Positions 16,577-24,618 of a stretch of 64,000 nt of DNA are shown here, piece by piece. Both the position numbers and the translations under genes were made by a program. Below the pieces are notes generated by a model that made no database searches, had not been told where the DNA came from, and worked only from the letters and a program-made list of their open reading frames with translations. The DNA lies in contig NZ_CAKASL010000001.1 in assembly GCF_916858655.1 (NCBI RefSeq), forward strand, positions 434,001-498,000, given 5' to 3'. How positions within the stretch are numbered: the stretch's first letter is position 1; every line of letters starts with the position of its first letter. Origin of the DNA: Aeromicrobium sp. Leaf350 (GTDB lineage Bacteria; Actinomycetota; Actinomycetes; Propionibacteriales; Nocardioidaceae).

Positions 16577-16602
16577 GTACCCGCCTGGACGCCGCGCGAA
16601 CC
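16577..16602 (-). promoter_or_regulatory. SigB/SigF-type promoter GGTT-N16-GGGTACT
   Basis: On the minus strand GGTT (16599-16602) and GGGTAC (16577-16582) are 16 nt apart; read as GTTC the spacer is 15. The ATG at 16567 follows after 9 nt. The -35 touches the stop codon of the upstream DUF3618 gene. Confidence 0.7.
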
Positions 16603-16823
16603 TAGAGCTTGCGCCAGGCCACGACGATCGCGACGGCGGTGACGGCCAGCACGGCGAGCTGCGGCCAGCGCTCGGCGGCGCCGTGCTTCGCCTGCGCGGC
16701 GACGTTGGCCGGGCTGACCTTCGCGCCGAGCGCGTCGACGGTGTCGGCCAGCTGCTCGCGGGTCTGCTCGATGTCGGCGCGGATCTCCTTCGCGGAGGCT
16801 CCGGGCCCGGGTCGGTCGCTCAT
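16602..16823 (-). CDS. DUF3618 domain protein
   Basis: 73 residues. The motif SAKEIRADIEQTREQLADTVDALGAKV is the DUF3618 signature, followed by one C-terminal transmembrane helix (about 53-70) ending in WRKL. The helical N-terminus faces the cytoplasm. Its ATG overlaps the stop of the holin-like gene by 4 nt (ATGA). These three small membrane-associated genes form a common actinobacterial stress/envelope cluster; the molecular function is unknown. Confidence 0.85.
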   Translation of the reverse strand: MSDRPGPGASAKEIRADIEQTREQLADTVDALGAKVSPANVAAQAKHGAAERWPQLAVLAVTAVAIVVAWRKL

Positions 16824-17209
16824 GCGTGCTCCCCCTTCACGGCAGCCAGATCCTTCTTCACGTTCTCGGCCGTGTGCGGCGGGCCGACCTCCTTGACCTG
16901 CTTCACGCCGAGCAGGGCGCCTAGCCCGGCCAGGACGAACAGGATGCCGGCCACGATGAGGGCCGCCAGCCACACGTCGACCACGAGGGCGAACGCCGCG
17001 ATGGCGGCCGCGACCAGCGCGCCGACTCCGTAGACGGCGAGGAGCCCGGTGGCGCCGAACAGTCCGACGCCGATGCCGGCGTGCTTCACGCTCTCGCGCA
17101 CCTCGGCCTTGGCCAGCTCCATCTCGTCACGGACGAGGCGACCGGTCTGCTCGGCCAGCTGGGCGGTCAGCTCACCGACGGTGGGCTCGCGCGCGTCGCC
17201 CTCAGGCAT
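16820..17209 (-). CDS. Phage holin superfamily III-like membrane protein
   Basis: 129 residues. An amphipathic helix TVGELTAQLAEQTGRLVRDEMELAKAEV precedes two transmembrane hairpins (about 48-105), the layout of the actinobacterial 'phage holin family' (PF07332-like). Despite the name it is a chromosomal gene with no phage genes nearby. It overlaps YtxH upstream by 8 nt and DUF3618 downstream by 4 nt. A role in membrane stress is inferred from the SigB-type promoter at 17650. Confidence 0.8.
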   Translation of the reverse strand: MPEGDAREPTVGELTAQLAEQTGRLVRDEMELAKAEVRESVKHAGIGVGLFGATGLLAVYGVGALVAAAIAAFALVVDVWLAALIVAGILFVLAGLGALLGVKQVKEVGPPHTAENVKKDLAAVKGEHA

Positions 17210-17597
17210 CGTCGGCCTGGACGGGGTTCTCCGGGGTGCCCGGGAGCGGGTCGCCGTGTGCCTTGGGGGTCTTGCCGCTGGGGGCGCCCTTGACGGAGGT
17301 GTCGGGCGTCGGCACGTCGTCCGACGACACGAGGTCCTGGACCTTGTCCTTCGCCGTGGCGGCGGCCTCGGCAGCCTTGTCGGCCGCCTTGCCGGCAGCA
17401 GCCTGCGCCTTCTCCTTCACGACGGGCGCCTGCTGCGCCGCGTAGTCCTGGGCCTGGTTCGCGGCCTTCTGCACGTGCGGGTCGCTCTTGACGCGGCCGG
17501 CAGCGGAGACGATCTGCTCGTACCGCTCCCGCCCGGCGCGTGCACCGAGCACGTAACCCACGGCAGCAGCCGCGAGGATGGTGGTCTTCCTCAGCAT
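17202..17597 (-). CDS. YtxH-like membrane-anchored protein
   Basis: 131 residues. An N-terminal membrane helix KTTILAAAAVGYVLGARAGRERYEQI matches the YtxH/YtxC-like pattern (Gly-Ala-rich helix then GRERYEQI). A long Ala/Lys/Glu amphipathic helix and a Pro-rich acidic tail follow. Bacillus YtxH is a SigB-controlled general stress protein, which agrees with the SigB-type promoter 50 nt upstream. The ATG at 17597 has GGAGGA 5 nt upstream. First gene of a three-gene operon. Confidence 0.78.
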   Translation of the reverse strand: MLRKTTILAAAAVGYVLGARAGRERYEQIVSAAGRVKSDPHVQKAANQAQDYAAQQAPVVKEKAQAAAGKAADKAAEAAATAKDKVQDLVSSDDVPTPDTSVKGAPSGKTPKAHGDPLPGTPENPVQADDA

Positions 17598-17649
17598 GGT
17601 TCCTCCCGAGTGTGTCGCCGACGGGCCGGGCCCGCCTGTCGCGTCGGAC

Positions 17650-17674
17650 GTACCCCTCGACCCTTGCACCATTC
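17650..17674 (-). promoter_or_regulatory. SigB/SigF-type promoter GAAT-N15-GGGTAC
   Basis: GAAT (17671-17674) and GGGTAC (17650-17655) on the minus strand, 15 nt apart. It is placed to drive the YtxH-holin-DUF3618 operon, with a leader of about 45 nt that includes GGAGGA. Confidence 0.7.
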
Positions 17675-17696
17675 GCGACACGTCGCAGTCCGAGGA

Positions 17697-19256
17697 TCAG
17701 CCGGCGTCGCGGCGCAACCATTCGCGTGGCGGCATGCCGTGCGCGGTGCTGAAGGCCCTGCTGAAGGCCGAGACGTGCGCGTACCCAAGTCGTCGCGCGA
17801 CGACCGAGGGCGGATGGCCGTCCCACATCAGGGCCCGCGCCTCGGTCATGCGCGCCGTGGCACGCCACCGCGGGAACGGCGCGCCGAGGCACAGCTCGAA
17901 GTCGCGGCGCAGGGTCGCGGCGTCGACGTCCAGCTCGCACGACCAGGCCGCCAGGCTGCGTCGGTCCGACGGGTCCTCGATCACGGCGGTCACGATCGCC
18001 TCGACCGGTGCCGGCAGCTGCTCGGGCACCGGCTGCACCGGGTGGAGCAGGTCGAGGAACGCCTGCTCGTCGTGCCCTCGCGGGCGGAGCAGGAAGTGGT
18101 TCGCCACCACGGTGTGGAGCAGGTACAGCTCGACGTCCTCGTCCTGCGGCATCCGGACGACGCGCAGGTTCTCGGCCCGCACCGGGCGACCACCGGGCTT
18201 CCACCCCAGCGGCAGCACGACAGAACCCTCCGCGACCTCCAGCTCGTGGGCGAGCCCACGACCGAGCCAGACCACGTCGCCGGCCGTGAGCTCCCGGCGA
18301 CGTCCTCCCATCTCGATCGTGGCGGCACCGCGGTACACCCACAGCACGCTGTCGAAGGGGGTGATCCACGAGGCCAGGGGCACCGCCGGCACGGGTGGCG
18401 GAGCCGTCGGCAGCGCCTCGGCGACGACGAGCGACGCCAGGTCGTGGGACGGCGGACCGGAGGCCGGGGCTGCCGACGCGCGACCGGCGGCGAAACGGCC
18501 GGGACTGACGCCCATGCGGTCGGTGAAGGCGTGGGTGAAGCCTGTGATGCTCGCGTACCCGACCCGATGCGCGGTCCAGCCGATGTCCCGGCCCGCGGCG
18601 AGATGAGCGGCCGCCGCATCCGTCCTGATCGCCGTGCGCCACTGCGCGAGACTGCATCCTGTCTCCGCCCGCAGCTGGCGCTGCAACGTGCGAGGACTGG
18701 TCGTGGCCCCGGACGCCAGCTCGGTCAGGCTCGCGGCGCAGGCGGGGTCGCGGAGCAGTCGATCGACGACCGCGCGGGGGCCGGGCGACCGTGGCATCGG
18801 TGGGAGGGGTGTCCAGTCGGTGTCACCGCCGGCCGGCACGAGGCCGGCCAGCAGGTCACGCAGGCGGGAGCGGTCCGGGACGGCCCCGCTGCTGAAGCCG
18901 AACGAGCGTGCCATGCGGTGGACGATCCAGTCGGACCAGTCCGGCGGCACCGCGACGACGCACGGGCCCACGAGCGGCTCGGGGAGGTCGTCGCCGTCGG
19001 CGAGCAGCGGCAGAGCCACGCCGCCTCGGGCCAGGTCGACCGAGTGCCGCAACCCCGGTGGCACCCACACCGCCTGACCGGCCGTGGCGACCAGAGCCTC
19101 GCGACCCTCGACCTGCACGGTCAGCGTGCCGTGCCGCACCCACATCAGGACGGCGTCGTCCTCGGCGACCGGCTCGATCCGCGACGCCGGGATGCTCGGG
19201 ACGGCGCCGCGCCAGAGCGGGGTCAAGCAGGTGGCGCGTTCGAGCAACTCGGTCAC
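17697..19256 (-). CDS. Tandem double AraC-type regulator (cupin-HTH-cupin-HTH)
   Basis: 519 residues, about twice a normal AraC protein. Half one: cupin-like sensor (about 30-110) and double helix-turn-helix (about 165-260) with SLTELASGATTSPRTLQRQL and RVGYASITGFTHAFTDRMG. Half two: sensor (about 285-370) and HTH (about 410-515) with SLAAWSCELDVDAATLRRDF and RLGYAHVSAFSRAFSTAHG. Both halves look complete, so this is an internal duplication or fusion, in effect a covalent dimer. It is divergent from siderophore-uptake genes and an iron-box palindrome lies 8 bp from its start, so it probably controls iron uptake. The inducing ligand is unknown. Confidence 0.8.
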   Translation of the reverse strand: MTELLERATCLTPLWRGAVPSIPASRIEPVAEDDAVLMWVRHGTLTVQVEGREALVATAGQAVWVPPGLRHSVDLARGGVALPLLADGDDLPEPLVGPCVVAVPPDWSDWIVHRMARSFGFSSGAVPDRSRLRDLLAGLVPAGGDTDWTPLPPMPRSPGPRAVVDRLLRDPACAASLTELASGATTSPRTLQRQLRAETGCSLAQWRTAIRTDAAAAHLAAGRDIGWTAHRVGYASITGFTHAFTDRMGVSPGRFAAGRASAAPASGPPSHDLASLVVAEALPTAPPPVPAVPLASWITPFDSVLWVYRGAATIEMGGRRRELTAGDVVWLGRGLAHELEVAEGSVVLPLGWKPGGRPVRAENLRVVRMPQDEDVELYLLHTVVANHFLLRPRGHDEQAFLDLLHPVQPVPEQLPAPVEAIVTAVIEDPSDRRSLAAWSCELDVDAATLRRDFELCLGAPFPRWRATARMTEARALMWDGHPPSVVARRLGYAHVSAFSRAFSTAHGMPPREWLRRDAG

Positions 19257-19263
19257 GAGAGGG

Positions 19264-19276
19264 AAGGCTAGCCTAA
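19264..19276. promoter_or_regulatory. DtxR/IdeR-like iron box
   Basis: AAGGCTAGCCTAA, reading TTAGGCTAGCCTT on the minus strand, is a near-perfect palindrome. It matches the right half of the DtxR/IdeR consensus (GGCTAACCTAA) at 10 of 11 positions. It lies between the AraC gene and the first siderophore-binding gene. Confidence 0.6.
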
Positions 19277-19306
19277 GACGGTTTGCTGCCCACCCGAGAG
19301 GCCCTC

Positions 19307-20395
19307 ATGTCCCCCGTCACCTCCCGCCGCCCGCGCCGCACCCTCGGCGCCGCGCTCGCTCTCGTCCTCACCGCCGGTCTCGTCGCCTGCGGCGGCTCGT
19401 CCGACGCCGGTGACGGCCCCGTCGCCGCCGTCCCCCTGCCCGAGGCCGAGGGCACGACCGAGTACCCGCTGACCCTCGACACCTGGCTGGGCGAGTCGAC
19501 GCTCGAGGAGCGTCCGGAACGCATCGCCGTGGTGGGCTTCTCCTCCAACCTCGACGCGCTCGAGGCCATCGGCGTGACCCCCGTGTACTACGGCGGCCGT
19601 GACGCCGAGAAGGGCTGGGCCTGGAACGACCCGGCCTACCTCGAGGAGATCGGCGTGACCGACGTGCAGGACGACGTCCTCAACTTCGAGGGCATCGCCG
19701 CCGCCGAACCCGACCTCATCGTGTCTTTCAACGCGATCATCGAGCAGGCCGACTACGACAAGCTGGCCGACATCGCCCCCGTGATCGACCTCACCGAGGA
19801 TCCGGGTGTCGGCGACAAGGTCGACTGGCGCGAGGTCCAGCGACAGCTCGGCGAGGCGCTCGACCTGAGCGCGGCCGCCGATCAGGCCGTCGCCGACGCC
19901 GAGGCGACGATCGCCGAGGTCGCCGCGTCGCACCCCGAGTACGCCGGGAAGACCTCCACGATCATGTACGACTACGGCTCCGAGTTCGGCATGTCCTACT
20001 ACACCGTGACGGGCGGCCCGACCGAGGGCGTCATGCTCGACCTCGGCTTCGTGCCCAACCCGCTGGCGGAGAACTTCACGACCGACGACGTCGTCTCGGA
20101 GGAGAACCAGGCGCTGCTCGACGGTGACGTCCTCGTGGTGATCTACACCGACGAGAAGAGCCGCGAGTTCCGTGAGGCCCAGCCGCTGTTCCAGGCCATC
20201 CCGGCCGTCGCCGAGGGCCGCTACGAGTCGCTCGTCTTCCAGGAGGACTCGGCGACGGATCAGCTGATGACCTCGGACGGCCAGCTCGTCGAGAACGCCG
20301 TGTGGGTCCTGCGACGAGGCGCCAGCGCGATCGCCCTCCCGTGGGCGGCCGACAAGATCGCCAACGGCTGGCTCGGCGGCGTCGACCTCTCCTGA
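19307..20395 (+). CDS. Siderophore/iron ABC transporter substrate-binding lipoprotein 1
   Basis: 362 residues. The signal peptide with lipobox LTAGLVACGG anchors it by a diacylglyceryl Cys. The mature part is a FepB/FecB-type binding protein (periplasmic-binding-protein class III) with YPLTLDTWLGEST, ERIAVVGFSSNLDALEAIGV and EPDLIVSFNAIIE. It delivers Fe-siderophore to the FecCD permeases encoded at 21628. Paralogous to the next gene. The ATG at 19307 with GAGAGG upstream is preferred to a TTG at 19283 because it gives a normal-length signal peptide. Confidence 0.9.
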   Translation: MSPVTSRRPRRTLGAALALVLTAGLVACGGSSDAGDGPVAAVPLPEAEGTTEYPLTLDTWLGESTLEERPERIAVVGFSSNLDALEAIGVTPVYYGGRDAEKGWAWNDPAYLEEIGVTDVQDDVLNFEGIAAAEPDLIVSFNAIIEQADYDKLADIAPVIDLTEDPGVGDKVDWREVQRQLGEALDLSAAADQAVADAEATIAEVAASHPEYAGKTSTIMYDYGSEFGMSYYTVTGGPTEGVMLDLGFVPNPLAENFTTDDVVSEENQALLDGDVLVVIYTDEKSREFREAQPLFQAIPAVAEGRYESLVFQEDSATDQLMTSDGQLVENAVWVLRRGASAIALPWAADKIANGWLGGVDLS

Positions 20396-20402
20396 CCCGA
20401 CC

Positions 20403-20440
20403 GGCCGGTCCGCACGTGCTCGGGGGCGTGCGGACCGGCC
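20403..20440 (+). terminator. Hairpin between the two paralogous binding-protein genes
   Basis: GGCCGGTCCGCACG (20403-20416) and its perfect complement (20427-20440) form a 14-bp stem with a 10-nt loop, 8 nt after the first stop. It could terminate transcription or stabilise the upstream mRNA so that lipoprotein 1 is made in excess. Confidence 0.75.
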
Positions 20441-20479
20441 ACCACCCCACCCGTCACCCGAGCCAGCGGAGGAGCAACC

Positions 20480-21565
20480 ATGACCACGATCCACCCCACC
20501 CGGCGACGCCTCGTCCTTCTCGCGACCGCGGGCGTGCTGGTCGCCGGCCTGCTCTCCGCCTGCGGAGGATCCGATGACGAGGGTCCCGTCGAAGCGGTGG
20601 CGCTGCCCGAGGCCGAGGGCTCGACCCAGTACCCGCTGACCCTGGACACGTGGCTCGGTGAGTCGACCCTCCAGGAGCGTCCCGAGCGGATCGCGGTGTT
20701 CGGATACTCCTCGAGCCTCGACGCGCTCGAGGCCATCGGCGTGACGCCCGTGTACTACGGAGGCCGCGACGCCAAGGCCGGCTACGAGTGGAACGACTCC
20801 GCCTACCTCGACGGCATCGGCGTCGCCGACGAGATCACCGACTTCGTGCTCGACTACGAGTCGATCGCCGCCACCGAGCCCGACCTGATCGTCGTGCCCG
20901 GCTTCCTGCAGGACACCGAGCAGTTCGACAAGCTCAGCGACATCGCTCCCGTCCTCGACCTGCCGGAGGACCCGGGCAACGGCGACCGGACCGACTGGCG
21001 GGCGTTGCAGCGACAGATCGGTGAGGCCCTCGACCTGAGCGAGGCCGCCGACGAGGCCGTCGCCGAGGCGGACGCACACATCGCCGAGGTCGCTGCAGCC
21101 CACCCCGAGTGGGCGGGCAAGACCGTCACGATCGGCTACGACTACGGCCCCGAGTACGGCATGTCGTACTACACGGTCGCCGGCGGACCGGCCGAGGGCC
21201 TGCTGCTCGACCTCGGCTTCGCGGCCAACCCGACGGCCACCAGCTTCGTCGAGTCCGACGCGATCTCCGAGGAGAACCAGGGCCTGCTCGACGCCGATGC
21301 CCTCGTGATGATCTACAACGACGAGGTCGGCCGCGAGGCTCGGGAGTCGCAGCCACTGTTCCAGGCCGTGCCCGCTGTCGCCGACGGTCGCTACGAGTCG
21401 CTCATCTACCCCGCAGGGGCTGCGACCGACCCGCTGATCACCTCGGACGGCGGCGAGGCAGCCAACGCCGTGTGGCCGTTGCGTCGCGGGGCCAGCGCCC
21501 TCTCCCTGCCGTGGACCGCCGACGCGCTCGCCGACGGCTGGCTCGCCGACATCCCGTTCTCCTGA
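20480..21565 (+). CDS. Siderophore/iron ABC transporter substrate-binding lipoprotein 2
   Basis: 361 residues, a close paralog of the preceding gene along its whole length (shared YPLTLDTWLGEST and LDALEAIGVTPVYYGGRDA). Lipobox VAGLLSACGG. GGAGGAG lies 5 nt before the ATG at 20480. Differences cluster in the central segment (VVPGFLQDTEQFDKLSD versus the first copy), which in this fold faces the ligand cleft, so the two copies may prefer different siderophores. That is inference from position only. Confidence 0.9.
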   Translation: MTTIHPTRRRLVLLATAGVLVAGLLSACGGSDDEGPVEAVALPEAEGSTQYPLTLDTWLGESTLQERPERIAVFGYSSSLDALEAIGVTPVYYGGRDAKAGYEWNDSAYLDGIGVADEITDFVLDYESIAATEPDLIVVPGFLQDTEQFDKLSDIAPVLDLPEDPGNGDRTDWRALQRQIGEALDLSEAADEAVAEADAHIAEVAAAHPEWAGKTVTIGYDYGPEYGMSYYTVAGGPAEGLLLDLGFAANPTATSFVESDAISEENQGLLDADALVMIYNDEVGREARESQPLFQAVPAVADGRYESLIYPAGAATDPLITSDGGEAANAVWPLRRGASALSLPWTADALADGWLADIPFS

Positions 21566-21593
21566 CCCCGCAGCCTCCACCGGCGCAAACGGC

Positions 21594-21606
21594 TTAGGCT
21601 GCCCTA
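21594..21606 (+). promoter_or_regulatory. Iron box-like palindrome before the permease operon
   Basis: TTAGGCTGCCCTA lies 22 bp before the permease start. It resembles the boxes at 19264 and 40436 (shared TTAGGC and CCT) but is a weaker palindrome. It suggests a DtxR/IdeR-controlled promoter in front of the permease genes. Confidence 0.45.
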
Positions 21607-21627
21607 CGTTCCCGAGAACAGGACCTG

Positions 21628-22692
21628 ATGACCGCCACCAGCACCCCCGCGACCGACCGGGCACCCGACGAGGTGCCCGCCCGGCCCGACGGATCGCTGT
21701 ACCGGCGGCGCGCGCTGGGGCTGCTGGTGATCCTCGGACTGCTGGTCGTCTCGATCGCGCTGAGCCTCATGTACGGGGCGAACCCCTTGCCGCTCGACAG
21801 CGTGTGGCGCGGGTTCTGGGCGCACGACGACACCGAGGCGTCGATCATCGTGTGGACGTTGCGCATCCCGCGCACGCTCGTCGGCATCATCGTCGGGGCG
21901 GCATTCGGGGTCGCCGGCGCGCTGATCCAGGCGCTGACCCGCAACCCGCTGGCCGACCCGGGCATCCTCGGCGTCAACGCCGGCGCGGGCTTCGCGGTGA
22001 CGCTCGGCGTCGGCATCTTCGGCATCTCCAGCGCGCAGGGCTACGTCTGGTTCGCGTTCCTCGGGGCTGCGATCGCCACGGTGCTGGTCTACGTCATCGG
22101 TGCGTCCGGCGGCGGGTCGGCCTCGCCGATCACGCTCGTGCTGGCCGGTGTCGCGCTCGCCGCGGTGCTCGGCGGCGTCGGCACGTTCCTGACCCTGATC
22201 GACCCCGAGACCTTCCAGCGCCTGCGACGGTGGGGCGTCGGCTCGATCGACGGCACCAACCTGACCGACACGTGGCAGGTGTTCCCGTTCCTGATCGCGG
22301 GTCTGCTGCTCGCGCTGGTCCTGTCCGGCGCGCTCAACTCGATCGCCCTCGGCGACGACCTCGCCGCCTCGCTCGGCACGAGCATCATGCGCACCCGGGT
22401 GCTCGGCATCGTCGCCGTGACGCTCCTCGCCGGCGGCGGCACCGCCTTGACCGGTGGCATCGGCTTCGTCGGTCTGATGGTGCCCCACATCGTGCGCTGG
22501 TTCACCGGGCCCGACCAGCGCTGGGTCATCGCCTACTCCGCGCTGGCCGCGCCGATCCTGGTGCTGCTGTCCGACGTGATCGGCCGCGTCATCGCCCGGC
22601 CTGGCGAGATCGAGGTCGGCATCGTCACGGCGGTGGTCGGTGCTCCCGTGCTGATCCTGCTGGTGCGTCGATCGAAGGCGAGCGGACTGTGA
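21628..22692 (+). CDS. FecCD-type iron-siderophore permease 1
   Basis: 354 residues, about 10 membrane helices. Family motifs: RIPRTLVGIIVGAAFGVAGALIQALTRNPLADPGILGVNAGAGF near residues 80-125 and GGIGFVGLMVPHIVRWFTGPDQRW near 275-300, where the coupling EAA-like loop contacts the ATPase. It is the BtuC/FepD fold and pairs with the permease overlapping at 22689. The ATG at 21628 follows GGACCTG. Confidence 0.92.
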   Translation: MTATSTPATDRAPDEVPARPDGSLYRRRALGLLVILGLLVVSIALSLMYGANPLPLDSVWRGFWAHDDTEASIIVWTLRIPRTLVGIIVGAAFGVAGALIQALTRNPLADPGILGVNAGAGFAVTLGVGIFGISSAQGYVWFAFLGAAIATVLVYVIGASGGGSASPITLVLAGVALAAVLGGVGTFLTLIDPETFQRLRRWGVGSIDGTNLTDTWQVFPFLIAGLLLALVLSGALNSIALGDDLAASLGTSIMRTRVLGIVAVTLLAGGGTALTGGIGFVGLMVPHIVRWFTGPDQRWVIAYSALAAPILVLLSDVIGRVIARPGEIEVGIVTAVVGAPVLILLVRRSKASGL

Positions 22693-23783
22693 GCATCCTC
22701 CAGCGGCAGACCGGGACCAGCGTCGACTTCGGCTACGCGACCCGCAGCCTGCGCACGCGCTGGTTCTCCGCCCGGGTACCGGTGCGGATCCTCACGGTGT
22801 CGGCGATCCTGTTCGCGATCGCCCTCGGCAGCGGCGTCGTGGCCCTGCGCTTCGGCGACTACCCGCTGACGCTCGAGCAGGTCGTGCGCACGGTCACCGG
22901 TGGCGGCCAGAGCTTCCACCGCATGATCGTGCTCGAGTGGCGGCTGCCGATCATCGTCGCCGCGATCGTGTTCGGCGCCGTGCTCGGCATCGGCGGGGCG
23001 ATCTTCCAGTCACTGACCCGCAACCCGCTCGGCTCCCCCGACGTCATCGGCTTCGACGCGGGCTCGTACACCGCGGTCGTCGTCGTGATGCTGCTGATGA
23101 ACACCCGCGACTACTGGTCGCTGGCCTCCGCCGCGATCATCGGCGGCATCGCGACGGCCTTCGTGGTCTACGTGCTGTCGTACCGACGCGGGGTGCAGGG
23201 CTTCCGGCTGATCATCGTGGGCATCGGCGTCTCGGCAATGCTCGGCTCGATCAACAGCTACCTCATCACCCGCGCCGACATCGAGGACGCGCTCGCCGTG
23301 GGGTTCTGGGGAGCCGGCTCGGTCAGTCGTGTCACGTGGTCGAGCATGGTGCCGGCGCTCATGATCTTCGGCGTGATCTGCGCGTGCTCGGCCCTGCTCG
23401 CGCCCGCGCTGCGGAGGCTCGAGCTCGGCGACGACGCCGCGGTCACGCAGGGCACCCGCGTGGGCGCGACCCGGCTCGCCCTGATCGTCGTGGGTGTCTC
23501 CACGACGGCCCTCGTCACTGCCACGGCGGGGCCGCTCGGATTCATCGCCCTCGTGGCACCGCAGATCGCCCGACGCCTGACCCGCTCCCCCGGCGTCAGC
23601 CTGCTCTCGGCCGCCGCGATGGGCGCGGTGCTGCTCATGGGCGCCCAGCTGCTCTCGCTCGTGGTCGCCAGCTTCTACCGGCCGATCCCGGTGGGACTCA
23701 TCACGGTCTGCGTCGGCGGCGTCTACCTCATCTGGCTGCTCGTCCGCGAGGCGCGCCGCCACCAGACCACCTCGATCGCGTGA
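22689..23783 (+). CDS. FecCD-type iron-siderophore permease 2
   Basis: 364 residues. GTG start inside the stop of permease 1 (GTGA overlap). Motifs WRLPIIVAAIVFGAVLGIGGAIFQSLTRNPLGSPDVIGF and AGPLGFIALVAPQIARRLTRSPGVSLL match the FepG/FecC partner subunit. About 10 membrane helices after a 40-residue cytoplasmic lead. Forms the heterodimeric channel of the importer. Confidence 0.92.
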   Translation: MSILQRQTGTSVDFGYATRSLRTRWFSARVPVRILTVSAILFAIALGSGVVALRFGDYPLTLEQVVRTVTGGGQSFHRMIVLEWRLPIIVAAIVFGAVLGIGGAIFQSLTRNPLGSPDVIGFDAGSYTAVVVVMLLMNTRDYWSLASAAIIGGIATAFVVYVLSYRRGVQGFRLIIVGIGVSAMLGSINSYLITRADIEDALAVGFWGAGSVSRVTWSSMVPALMIFGVICACSALLAPALRRLELGDDAAVTQGTRVGATRLALIVVGVSTTALVTATAGPLGFIALVAPQIARRLTRSPGVSLLSAAAMGAVLLMGAQLLSLVVASFYRPIPVGLITVCVGGVYLIWLLVREARRHQTTSIA

Positions 23784-23796
23784 GACGGGACGAGAC

Positions 23797-24618
23797 ATGA
23801 CATCAGGAACCGAGAGCTCACGCCTGAGGGCCGACGGCGTCACGATCGGCTACGACAAGCGCACGATCTCGACCGACCTGACCGCCGAGATCCCCGACGG
23901 CTCGTTCACCGCGATCATCGGCCCCAACGCGTGCGGCAAGTCGACCCTGCTGCGCGCGCTGGCGCGCGTGCTCACCCCCACGACCGGGCAGGTCGTGCTC
24001 GACGGCGAGGCCATCCGCTCGTACAAGTCCAAGGAGGTCGCGCGCCGCCTCGGGCTCCTTCCCCAGACCTCGCTCGCCCCCGACGGCATCCGGGTCGCCG
24101 ACCTGGTGGCCCGCGGCCGTGCGCCGTACCAGTCGCTGATCCAGCAGTGGCGTCCCGAGGACGAGACCGCCGTCCACGAGGCCATGGCCGCCACCCGCGT
24201 CGACGAGCTCTCCGGCCGCTACGTCGACGAGCTCTCCGGCGGCCAGCGCCAGCGCGTCTGGGTGGCCATGCTGCTGGCCCAGCAGACGCCGATCATGCTG
24301 CTCGACGAGCCCACGACCTTCCTCGACATCGCCCACCAGTACCAGCTGCTCGAGCTGCTCACGACGCTGCACGGCCAGGGGAAGACGCTCGTCGCCGTGC
24401 TGCACGACCTCAACCAGGCCGCCCGCTACGCCGACCACCTGATCGTCATGAAGGACGGTCGCATCGTCACGACCGGGGCGCCCGAGGACGTCATGACCGC
24501 GGAGCTCGTCGAAGAGGTCTTCGAGCTGCCGTGCCTCGTCTCGCCGGACCCCATCACCGGCACCCCGACGGTCTACCCGCTGCCGCCTGACCACGCGCGG
24601 GATCACGTGCTGACGTGA
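23797..24618 (+). CDS. Iron-siderophore ABC transporter ATPase (FepC-like)
   Basis: 273 residues. Walker A GPNACGKSTLLRAL, Q-loop LLPQTSLAPDGIRVADLV, signature LSGGQRQRVWVAML, Walker B IMLLDEPTTFLDI and switch His in AVLHDLNQAARY are all intact, the typical FepC/FhuC pattern. It powers the FecCD pair. The gap from the upstream stop is 13 nt, the only non-overlapping junction in the five-gene operon. Confidence 0.95.
   Translation: MTSGTESSRLRADGVTIGYDKRTISTDLTAEIPDGSFTAIIGPNACGKSTLLRALARVLTPTTGQVVLDGEAIRSYKSKEVARRLGLLPQTSLAPDGIRVADLVARGRAPYQSLIQQWRPEDETAVHEAMAATRVDELSGRYVDELSGGQRQRVWVAMLLAQQTPIMLLDEPTTFLDIAHQYQLLELLTTLHGQGKTLVAVLHDLNQAARYADHLIVMKDGRIVTTGAPEDVMTAELVEEVFELPCLVSPDPITGTPTVYPLPPDHARDHVLT

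Noticed and set aside
16820-17209. 'Phage holin' gene as evidence of a prophage
   Set aside because: No capsid, tail, integrase or lysin genes are nearby; family members are chromosomal stress/envelope genes in actinobacteria.
22777-22782. GGGTAC inside permease 2 and about 14 further copies within coding regions
   Set aside because: They lie within genes and mostly arise from Gly-Tyr or Val-Pro codons; no gene starts downstream at a suitable distance.
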